NCBI GenBank assembly: GCA_002348315.1
Contig: DEAW01000114.1
Location: 625-16,385 of the forward strand
From: Planctomycetaceae bacterium UBA2972
GTDB taxonomy: Bacteria; Planctomycetota; Planctomycetia; Pirellulales; Pirellulaceae
Direction: 5' to 3'
DNA length: 15,761 nucleotides
This document shows, piece after piece, positions 7,318 through 14,526 of this stretch. Position 1 is the first letter of the stretch. Each line of letters starts with the position of its first letter. Made by a program: the position numbers and the translations under genes. The notes beneath the pieces are model-generated. The model did not search any database and was not told the origin of the DNA. It worked only from the letters and a program-made list of their open reading frames with translations.

Positions 7318-8523
7318 ATGGATACACACGACCTGACTCGCAAACTTCATACTAAGAATGATTCCAAAATCGTCATGCTGGTTGCTGACGGATTAGGAGG
7401 ATTACCTAATGAAGTCGGAGGCAAGACAGAACTAGAGGCTGCGAACACTCCCAATCTGGATGCGTTGGCACAACGTGGAGTCCAGGGTCTCAGTATACCT
7501 GTACTACCAGGAATCGCTCCCGGTTCCGGACCGGGACACTTAGGGTTATTTGGATATGATCCATTGAAGTATGAAATAGGTCGTGGAGCATTAGAAGCAA
7601 CCGGGATTGGATTCGAACTTCAAGACGGCGACGTGGCCATTCGGTGCAATTTTTGCACTCTTGATGAAAATGGGAATATTGCCGATCGACGTGCAGGTCG
7701 CATCGCCAGCGAATTGAGTGCTCCGATCGCTGAAAGTCTCCGACAAATCCAGGTCGACGGCATAGAAATCTTTGTCGAACCGGTCAAAGAACACCGATTC
7801 GTCGTCGTGTTACGTGGAGCAGGCCTGGGAGGCAATGTACTGGATACGGATCCTCAGGCAACAGGAGTCCCGCCGCTGGATCCGGTCGCCACTGATGCCG
7901 AAAGCGAGAAGACTGCAGAGGTCGCTAAGGAGTTTCTGCGACAGGCAAGTGAAATTCTCAAAGATCAACCCCAGGCAAACTTCCATACCATGCGTGGCTT
8001 TGCCGCCAAGCCAAATCTACCTACCTATGAAGAAGTGTACGGTTTACGTGCAGCAGCCGTTGCCGTTTATCCGATGTACAAAGGCCTTGCCCGGCTCGTA
8101 GGTATGGATGTGGTAGGCAATGCATCCAATCTGGATGAGCAGGCAGCCGTCGTGAAAGAAAACTGGGACGACTACGATTTCTTCTTTGTCCACTTCAAGT
8201 ACACAGACAGTACTGGGGAAGACGGCAACTTCGATGAAAAGAAAGCTCGTACCGAAGATTTCGATGCGTTCATCCCCAAGATTCTGGAATTGGATCCCAC
8301 CGTGGTCATCGTCACCGGTGACCACAGCACTCCAAGCTTCCTGGCAAATCACAGCTGGCATCCCGTGCCAACTCTGTTGAGTTCTGACTGCTGTCGTTAT
8401 GACAATCAAACTGAATTCAATGAGTCGTCAGCACGAGTCGGCGGACTTGGCCAGTTTGAAGCCAAACACCTCATGACGTTGGCCCTGGCAAACGCCGGAC
8501 GACTTGGGAAATACGGAGCGTAA
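7318..8523 (+). CDS. apgM: Archaeal-type 2,3-bisphosphoglycerate-independent phosphoglycerate mutase
   Basis: 401 residues, alkaline-phosphatase superfamily, COG3635-like. It would interconvert 3- and 2-phosphoglycerate using two metal ions. Visible motifs: metal-binding 'VMLVADGLGGLP' near the N-terminus, 'ANTPNLDALAQRG', 'GIAPGSGPGHLGLFGYDP' (which carries the Ser likely phosphorylated), 'VYPMYKGLARLVGMDV', 'HFKYTDSTGEDGN', 'VTGDHSTPS' and the final metal-binding 'HSWHPVP'. The frame stays open upstream to 7036, but that stretch overlaps pgi and has no family similarity; ATG 7318 (MDTHDLTRKLH) is chosen, with GAGAG 10 nt upstream. ATG 7312, two codons earlier, is an alternative. The family also contains the 'proposed homoserine kinase' subgroup, so the exact reaction is likely but not proven. 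It is the only plus-strand gene in the window and converges on the NPCBM gene with a 47-nt gap. Confidence 0.9.
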   Translation: MDTHDLTRKLHTKNDSKIVMLVADGLGGLPNEVGGKTELEAANTPNLDALAQRGVQGLSIPVLPGIAPGSGPGHLGLFGYDPLKYEIGRGALEATGIGFELQDGDVAIRCNFCTLDENGNIADRRAGRIASELSAPIAESLRQIQVDGIEIFVEPVKEHRFVVVLRGAGLGGNVLDTDPQATGVPPLDPVATDAESEKTAEVAKEFLRQASEILKDQPQANFHTMRGFAAKPNLPTYEEVYGLRAAAVAVYPMYKGLARLVGMDVVGNASNLDEQAAVVKENWDDYDFFFVHFKYTDSTGEDGNFDEKKARTEDFDAFIPKILELDPTVVIVTGDHSTPSFLANHSWHPVPTLLSSDCCRYDNQTEFNESSARVGGLGQFEAKHLMTLALANAGRLGKYGA

Positions 8524-8570
8524 AACCACTACGCCACTACTCGTTGAGCCGTTTAACCTCAAGTGATCTG

Positions 8571-9815
8571 TCAGTCGTCGGTGCGTATTACGAACCGTGC
8601 ATTGAGCCAATTGGCATAGTCCGCCACCTTAGCTCGATCAGCCATACCGACAACCAGAGCGAGTTGCTGCGCACTTTCTAAATCCACATCAATGGCCTGA
8701 GGCGTATCACGGCCACGGACAACTCCACTCGCATAGACGGATTCCCAATCCCCGCTTTCCCGACGCAAATACACATGAAATGTCACGCTCCCGCGTTTCC
8801 CCGCTATTGTGTCGACAGCAACCTCCGCCTGAAACCGAGTCGCTTTTGTTGGTACGACAAAGCTGACACGCGAGAGTGACGTCATTCCAATTCCGTGCAG
8901 GTAAAGATTGACCCCCTGTCTCAATCTTCCTTTTTGACTATTAAGTCCCAAGCCCGGCGCAACCCGCTGGCCTGTCACGTCATGCCCCAAATTTCCGTCA
9001 AAGAACGGTAAGATCGTAGTACTGGAAGGCTCGAGATCATCTAAATAGACAAAATTTGAGTGACCAGGCCGGAAATGAATAAGCTGCTCCCAAACATTAA
9101 AGTCTTCCAAATTGAAAAAGGGTTCTGCAGTGCGAAGTACAATGCCGGTAGACGTCGTCCAATGTAAAGAAGAACCATCTCTGGATACTTTGGCTGCTCC
9201 TCCAAAACTTCCATCTGCAAACCCTACAAAGGAAGTAGCCGGATCTTCCGCAACGATAGATTGATTAACATAGGCTGAGAGCTCTGTGAACGGGACAACC
9301 AACTCTTTGTTGATGGTTGGGGATTCGATTCGGATCTGACCATCTGCTAAGAAAGAGACATTCCCATTAATGCGAGTGCCCTGATTGAAGATTACAAAGG
9401 GGGATGCCGCCGGCGTGAAAAGAGTCTTTAGCAATCGGTCACGCGCTGACAAAACTTTGGGCACATTTCTTATGACCGCGCTAACCTCCTGCCAATCCAC
9501 ATCCAACGGCTGCCAAAACAAGGATTCAAGATGTATCGAATCCGAGTGTAACGTGAGTTGATCAGCAACGATCACTTCACCATGTTTGAGGATAACCCAA
9601 CTCCGATTCGCTCTTTCACGAATCCCACCCATGCAAACCAAATCTTGCAATGGAATCTGTTGATGTGGATTGTCCACTTCCAGATATTCGGAGGTTAACT
9701 GCACGATCGTCCCGTTCGTGACACCATCGATCGAGCTTATTCCAACCGTAGGCTGTGCCGCTACGGGTAAGTAGCTAAGCAAACTCAACAGAAATACAAG
9801 AATCGCACGGGTCAT
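8571..9815 (-). CDS. Secreted protein with four short beta repeats and a C-terminal NPCBM domain
   Basis: 414 residues. A Sec signal peptide covers 1-20 (MTRAILVFLLSLLSYLPVAA). Four related ~40-residue beta units follow: 28-62 ('SIDGVTNGTIVQLTSEYLEV'), 72-114 ('LKHGEVIVADQLTLHSDSIH'), 139-182 ('QGTRINGNVSFLADGQIRIE') and 195-238 ('FADGSFGGAAKVSRDGSSLH'). Each has a G-x-(h)-x-x core and three of them end in a 'VP/V...L' strand. From about 255 to 412 there is an NPCBM-like galactose-binding fold, with 'LYLHGIGMTSLSRVSFVVP', 'SVTFHVYL', 'IDVDL', 'QLALVVGMAD' and the closing 'DYANWLNARFV'. NPCBM domains bind carbohydrate in glycoside hydrolases, but no catalytic domain is fused here. It is the last gene of the five-gene envelope cluster, 23 nt after the squalene-cyclase-repeat gene. 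Its role is inferred as binding to surface or extracellular polysaccharide. Confidence 0.85.
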   Translation of the reverse strand: MTRAILVFLLSLLSYLPVAAQPTVGISSIDGVTNGTIVQLTSEYLEVDNPHQQIPLQDLVCMGGIRERANRSWVILKHGEVIVADQLTLHSDSIHLESLFWQPLDVDWQEVSAVIRNVPKVLSARDRLLKTLFTPAASPFVIFNQGTRINGNVSFLADGQIRIESPTINKELVVPFTELSAYVNQSIVAEDPATSFVGFADGSFGGAAKVSRDGSSLHWTTSTGIVLRTAEPFFNLEDFNVWEQLIHFRPGHSNFVYLDDLEPSSTTILPFFDGNLGHDVTGQRVAPGLGLNSQKGRLRQGVNLYLHGIGMTSLSRVSFVVPTKATRFQAEVAVDTIAGKRGSVTFHVYLRRESGDWESVYASGVVRGRDTPQAIDVDLESAQQLALVVGMADRAKVADYANWLNARFVIRTDD

Positions 9816-9838
9816 TCTATGAACAGTCTCCAGAGACT

Positions 9839-10876
9839 TTATTTACGTAATAGTGGCAAATAACTCTTCGGCATACTCAAAATCAAACAGGCCATAGCTG
9901 TGGCATACTCATCACAAACTGACTCATCTTCCCAGACTCCTCCTGCCGTTTGCTTTTTTAACAGCAACCCGCCAACCTGTTCATACCATTTTCCCCAGTT
10001 TTCTCCACCGATTTGCCAAAGAGCGTGTGCAGCGTAGTATTGGCCATAAAAATAGTGTGGATTTCCCGCATACTCAGACGGCGTTGGGATGTGTTCCATC
10101 AAGTAAACACCTGCGGATGCAAAGATGTCCTGTTGTTTTACTCCCAGGCTGGATAAGGCAACCACGGCAGCTCCCGTACGAGGATAGGCACTTTCACCAG
10201 CTTGAGAAACATACCTGAATCCACCATCTTCATTCTGCAGATTGAGTACATAGTCACGCGCCTTTTGGATGGTTTCCTTAGCGACAAACACACCCGCGTT
10301 GCGAGCTGCTCGCAAGGCCATCGTTTGACAGACTGTCACAGAGATGTCGGCATCCTTTTTGATCGGCTCATATCGCCAGCCACCTTCATCGTTCTGGGTC
10401 GATATGATCAACTTAACTGCATTCGACAATGCAGGTCGTATCTCGCGTTGTCGTGTTGCTCCATAAATCTGCCCCAGAAACAGGGTGGCAAATCCATGTC
10501 CATACATCACGCCTCGGACACCTTCTCGCGCAACCCCAATCAAACCATTTTGCTGAGCATGCTGTAACACAAAATCGACGATTCGGGAAACTTGTTTTCC
10601 ATAAGGGCCTCGATCAGGCAAATGACCGTTCGCTAAAAATGCCAGACCGCCGAGGCTGACTACAGCCAGATTTTGCTGATAGGGTGTTTGTCCGAACGAA
10701 CCATCATCCTGCACTCGATTGGCTAAGGCTGCCAACCCATTACTGATCGCCTTCCGGTGTCGATCAGAGAAATGAGGGGGCGACTCCTGAGAAGCAAATA
10801 CACATGTTGGCAAACCGGCCAAACAAATGCTCATGCCCGCCAAAAACTGTCGTCGATCACTGCCACCTATCGGCAT
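9839..10876 (-). CDS. Tat-exported prenyltransferase/squalene-cyclase-repeat (alpha-toroid) protein
   Basis: 345 residues. The N-terminus 'SDRRQFLAGMSICLAGL' is a twin-arginine (Tat) signal, with probable cleavage after VFA (about 28), so the protein is exported folded. The mature part is a single alpha/alpha-barrel with QW-like turns at 56-62 ('QDDGSFG'), 161-169 ('QNDEGGWRY'), 214-222 ('QNEDGGFRY') and 309-317 ('QTAGGVWED'), interleaved with helix pairs such as 'GHGFATLFLGQIYG' and 'TGAAVVALSSLGV'. True squalene-hopene cyclases have ~630 residues, two barrels and a catalytic DxDD; here the nearest stretch is 'KKDADISVTV' (D175-A-D-I), without the last Asp. It is therefore unlikely to be a terpene cyclase; a structural or inhibitor-like role (alpha-2-macroglobulin-like fold) or an unknown enzyme activity remains possible. 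The ATG lies 3 nt after the preceding stop (TAGTGTATG), so the two genes are coupled. Confidence 0.88.
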   Translation of the reverse strand: MPIGGSDRRQFLAGMSICLAGLPTCVFASQESPPHFSDRHRKAISNGLAALANRVQDDGSFGQTPYQQNLAVVSLGGLAFLANGHLPDRGPYGKQVSRIVDFVLQHAQQNGLIGVAREGVRGVMYGHGFATLFLGQIYGATRQREIRPALSNAVKLIISTQNDEGGWRYEPIKKDADISVTVCQTMALRAARNAGVFVAKETIQKARDYVLNLQNEDGGFRYVSQAGESAYPRTGAAVVALSSLGVKQQDIFASAGVYLMEHIPTPSEYAGNPHYFYGQYYAAHALWQIGGENWGKWYEQVGGLLLKKQTAGGVWEDESVCDEYATAMACLILSMPKSYLPLLRK

Positions 10877-10879
10877 ACA

Positions 10880-11515
10880 CTACTTTCTGTTTAGTTTTAG
10901 ATAGAACTGTTTAAGTAAATCTTCGTAGCCCGGCAAAAATGGCTGGGCTGCTGATTCTCGCAGTGGAATCCTAATCTCTGGTGGCAAGCGATTCCAGCGA
11001 TCCTCCACCGGGTCTCCTTGAGGCGGATTGTCGGTCTGAGATTCCTGAGGATGAGAATCTCCAACTGAACCTATTCCAGCCTGCTGCCCGGCTTGCCCTT
11101 GGGTTGGAACTGACGACACGATAGGAGCCTGTGCAGGTTGTAACTGATTCACCATATCACGCATGCGTTGAATCATATCAAACTGCAACTGCCCAATACC
11201 ATCAATTGTTTGCCCTTGAGCATATTGCTGCATGAGCTTCAGATGCTGTTGCATTTGCAGTTGTACAATCAACAACTCACTGTCTTCACCCTTCGTTCCA
11301 ATATCCTCGCCGACCAATGCATCCGTAACCGTTTCTGTTGCCTCCTCCGTTGGTGGAGCGGCCTTCGGGACAGGTTTCACTGATTGATTTTGAAAGAGTT
11401 TATTTACGGTCTCAACCGGTAGTTCCACCGATGGCGATTGTTGCTTTTGTGCGTTGGCCAACAGTAACTCACCCAGCATCCATAAGGCGATCAGACTCAA
11501 TAGCAGTTTATTCAT
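10880..11515 (-). CDS. Small secreted Q/P-rich protein with W-x-x-LP C-terminal motif
   Basis: 211 residues. Residues 1-22 form a signal peptide (NKLLLSLIALWMLGELLLANA). The middle is low-complexity: Pro/Glu/Thr-rich (45-75), a helical Gln/Met/Leu-rich stretch (82-125: 'LIVQLQMQQHLKLMQQYAQG', 'FDMIQRMRDMVNQL'), then Gln/Pro/Gly-rich. The C-terminus 'DRWNRLPPEIRIPLRE' followed by 'QPFLPGYEDLLKQFYLKLNR' resembles the tail 'W..LP...R........FP..Y..LI..YY..L', which I recall from planctomycete proteins encoded beside BatA/VWA-type genes. The ATG at 11515 lies inside the end of the upstream gene (8-bp overlap, ATGAATAA), implying coupling. No family name can be given with certainty; an adaptor or scaffold role inside the envelope complex is inferred from context. 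Confidence 0.8.
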   Translation of the reverse strand: MNKLLLSLIALWMLGELLLANAQKQQSPSVELPVETVNKLFQNQSVKPVPKAAPPTEEATETVTDALVGEDIGTKGEDSELLIVQLQMQQHLKLMQQYAQGQTIDGIGQLQFDMIQRMRDMVNQLQPAQAPIVSSVPTQGQAGQQAGIGSVGDSHPQESQTDNPPQGDPVEDRWNRLPPEIRIPLRESAAQPFLPGYEDLLKQFYLKLNRK

Positions 11516-14500
11516 TCCCCTGCCCTCTCTCTTGCTCTGCCTGCTGCATCAATTCAATAACGGCAAGAATCTGTTGTTGTTTGCTAATCAATTCCACCAT
11601 TTGTTTTTGTTGACCTGTACTTAGTACGTCCAATTTAAGCAGCGGAGTTAATTCACTATGCAATCGTGTCTGTAACAATGTCACCAATGCCAGGTTATCA
11701 ACATTTGCCTTTTTACTGTCCGACGTGTCATCAGAATCATTGTCAGCGTCCTGAGTTTGTTCTGCCGCCACTCCGATCATTACCTCTAACAATCCCACAC
11801 ATTGCTCTTGAACCTGACGCCCTCGGCCGATATCTGTCAACAAGTTATCGGCCGCCTGTTTCTGTAACATTGCCAAATCATTCAGAGAGATCCTCAATAG
11901 AGCAGACAAAAATGGTCGACTGGAAAACCGATCCGATTCCTCAGACAGGATTCGTTGCTGGTTAATGACTAACTCAGAAGCTGACTCCTTTGTATCAACC
12001 ATAACTGCGATTTGCCGGCGGTACATATTCTTTAATTGTTCGGTCAACTGACGAGCCTGACGATCGGCCGTCTGTTCGTGCTGGCCCGGATCGATTCCTA
12101 ACTGGACAAGCACATTTTGCAGTCGCTCAATAATGACGTTTTGTAGGTGACTTGCTTTCAGTGGATTGCGTTGGCGTAATTGCACGGCGGCCTCACGCAT
12201 TTGAGTTACCGCCGTTCGTATCTCATCCTGAACGGCGGTGGCAATCTTGAAATCCGAGTTGGAATTTACTTTTTCTAAAAGCTGAAAGACAGCATTGGAG
12301 AGCTCAAATTGACGCTGGCCATTTTCCTGCAGTCGCTCTGCAACTTTTAGCTGATTGCCGATTAACAAATCCGTAGCCAATCCTGTCGTGGTTTGTCTTA
12401 AATTCTGTTGTTCAATAATCATCGCTTTCCAGGCAACCTCAAACTCAGTCTGACTCGCTATGGCTGCTTCTTTACCTAGTACAGAATCAATGTCGTCGAC
12501 TACTCTCTGGATCACGTCGTCAACCTCCAGCAATCCATTACGCCAATCTGTTTGTTTGGCCAACCGCTGTTGCTGAGCCAGAAAAACACCTGCCTGAATA
12601 TCCGGCACATAATCGCTCTGAATCACCGTTGCCAATTGCTCCATTCGTCCAGTCGCATTGTCTAACAGGGAAGCATTAATCTGGGATAGCTCTAAAACTG
12701 AACGAAGACGATCCAATCTGGAAACAATCGAACTATTTGTCCCTAACAACAAACTTTGGATGTGTGTGAGCTCCACTTTGATCTGCGTAGTATGATCCGA
12801 AATACTGTTGGACTCCGAGGTGCGTAAATCAGCTAAGGTACTTTGCATACGCTTAAACAGTGCCTGAACCTGTCGAAAACCAGACTGGACATCATTCAAC
12901 TGTTGCTCCAATTGCCCTCGCAACTCTCGATCTGAAACGACGCTGAGAACGACGCCTGCACTTGTCGTCTGGTTGCCATTTTGATCGTGCGCCACAACTC
13001 GCAGTTCAACTTCGCCCCCGACAGAAAACTGCGGAAGCGTACTGATATCCACCACGCCTTCAAGTTGAATGTCATCTGACTGATGTTGAAGGAAGACCCG
13101 ATTCGAATCCATCGGCAGACGAGGTGTAACCAATAAAGCTTGCTGATCCAGAGTGATTGCCAGCTGATTGTGTGCGGCAAAATCAGAAGGTGTCCCCATC
13201 AGAAGCTCCACCTGTTGCACAAAAACATCATCGGATACCTGGACTGCCAATGCAACCTTTCCGGTTGCGGCCAACAAACTTTGACGATTAGGCTTCTGAA
13301 TTTGGACACTTGGCGTTTGGTCTTCCACAACATCAATCTGCCAGATCTCTCGTGATTGCGAAATCACGTTGTCCCGATCCTCAAACTCCAGCCAAAACAT
13401 ACCGGATTCTTCCAACGGCATCTTCTTCAATGCCACCTGAAACGATTCATCGGAACGACTGACGTCTAATTCAAATGAAGAGTGTCTTCCCTGCACATCC
13501 CACATCAATCGAGCACGCTCGACCGGCTCGTCCAGAATGGCATGGAACTCCAATTGACTCCCCAACAAAGCTCGAACCCGATCATCTGTCGTGTAAGGAC
13601 TCAATCCGGTGTACTCGGGAGGAACAACCACTAACTTGGATTCCCGAATTCCCGGTGCAGCAACCAATTCGACCGTATTCCAACCGATGTCCTGGAAATC
13701 ACCACCGCTCAGTCGGAATCGAAAGGATTCCAACAGGTTTACGAGCTGATGCTTCGCCAGCTGCCCGTCATGCTCTAAATCAACAAATTCGCTGACCCGG
13801 CGATCACCCCATTGAATTTCCAAAGTAAGATCATTCGGAAGAGCGCCCTTTAGATTGCGAATAGCAATCTCATAATCCGCACCAATGGCAGCACGTTTAC
13901 GATAATCAAGAACTCGCAGCTCAACATCACGAGGCCAGACCTGTTGCATCCAGGGCATCGTAACGCGTTGTGTCGCAATCACCGCATGCTGAGGATAGAT
14001 AGCTACGAGCGTTCCTAATACGATAAACAACCCTAACATCAGCAGCAGTGGTTTCAACACAACCCGGGGACGAAAACAGCGACTACCCTCTACCTGTGTC
14101 AACTCCGTACGAACCTGGGCCGCCAAACCAGAGAGAAACTGTTGTTGTATCGGCGACAAATCCTTCTGTTGAGCGAGGTCACAAACCGTTGAGAGCCGCT
14201 GCCCAATCTCAGGGTAATTTGCTTCTATTCGGAGAGCGATCAATAACTCCGAAGGACGATACTGTTCTGCAGGCAGGATGAACCTGGCAATCGCTACACT
14301 CAACAGACACAAAAACCCTGCAAACGGAACCCATATCAAATAGCCGGACTGCCTATGCAATCCATAGTCAAATGCCACCAACGTGCTCAATCCGATCAGC
14401 ATCACCATCGTGAACAGACACATTGCCCGACATAGTATAAGCCGTCGAGAGCGTCGGCCGATTTGACCGACCGACTCCAGCACTACCTTAAGATCGTCGT

Positions 14501-14522
14501 TCATTTGCGATTGAGAAGTCAT
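11508..14522 (-). CDS. Large three-TM envelope protein with helical periplasmic C-terminus (DUF4175-like)
   Basis: 1004 residues. Three predicted membrane helices lie at about 29-52, 62-83 and 157-177, leaving a short cytoplasmic loop and about 820 residues in the periplasm. The first half of that part is beta-rich, with 'WPRDVELRVLDYRKRAAIG', 'VVPPEYTGLSPYTTDDRVRA' and 'ALAVQVSDDVFVQQVELLMG', likely immunoglobulin-like sandwiches. The second half (from about 535, 'LRGQLEQQLNDVQSGFRQVQ') is almost entirely helical and Gln/Leu-rich, consistent with coiled coil. The layout resembles DUF4175-type proteins of alphaproteobacteria and their planctomycete counterparts; this link is by architecture only. 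The longest frame begins at a TTG (14525), but the next codon is ATG (14522), 4 nt after the upstream stop, and is preferred. No Shine-Dalgarno is visible, so coupled re-initiation is likely. Confidence 0.85.
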   Translation of the reverse strand: MTSQSQMNDDLKVVLESVGQIGRRSRRLILCRAMCLFTMVMLIGLSTLVAFDYGLHRQSGYLIWVPFAGFLCLLSVAIARFILPAEQYRPSELLIALRIEANYPEIGQRLSTVCDLAQQKDLSPIQQQFLSGLAAQVRTELTQVEGSRCFRPRVVLKPLLLMLGLFIVLGTLVAIYPQHAVIATQRVTMPWMQQVWPRDVELRVLDYRKRAAIGADYEIAIRNLKGALPNDLTLEIQWGDRRVSEFVDLEHDGQLAKHQLVNLLESFRFRLSGGDFQDIGWNTVELVAAPGIRESKLVVVPPEYTGLSPYTTDDRVRALLGSQLEFHAILDEPVERARLMWDVQGRHSSFELDVSRSDESFQVALKKMPLEESGMFWLEFEDRDNVISQSREIWQIDVVEDQTPSVQIQKPNRQSLLAATGKVALAVQVSDDVFVQQVELLMGTPSDFAAHNQLAITLDQQALLVTPRLPMDSNRVFLQHQSDDIQLEGVVDISTLPQFSVGGEVELRVVAHDQNGNQTTSAGVVLSVVSDRELRGQLEQQLNDVQSGFRQVQALFKRMQSTLADLRTSESNSISDHTTQIKVELTHIQSLLLGTNSSIVSRLDRLRSVLELSQINASLLDNATGRMEQLATVIQSDYVPDIQAGVFLAQQQRLAKQTDWRNGLLEVDDVIQRVVDDIDSVLGKEAAIASQTEFEVAWKAMIIEQQNLRQTTTGLATDLLIGNQLKVAERLQENGQRQFELSNAVFQLLEKVNSNSDFKIATAVQDEIRTAVTQMREAAVQLRQRNPLKASHLQNVIIERLQNVLVQLGIDPGQHEQTADRQARQLTEQLKNMYRRQIAVMVDTKESASELVINQQRILSEESDRFSSRPFLSALLRISLNDLAMLQKQAADNLLTDIGRGRQVQEQCVGLLEVMIGVAAEQTQDADNDSDDTSDSKKANVDNLALVTLLQTRLHSELTPLLKLDVLSTGQQKQMVELISKQQQILAVIELMQQAEQERGQGNE

Positions 14523-14526
14523 CAAT

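Noticed and set aside
8544..8562. Hairpin TTGAG / 9-nt loop / CTCAA between the convergent apgM and NPCBM genes
   Set aside because: The stem is only 5 bp with a large loop and no adjacent T-run on the plus strand, so it is too weak to call a terminator.
10202..10567. Plus-strand 121-codon frame opposite the alpha-toroid gene
   Set aside because: It is antisense to clear QW-type repeats, and its translation has no domain features.
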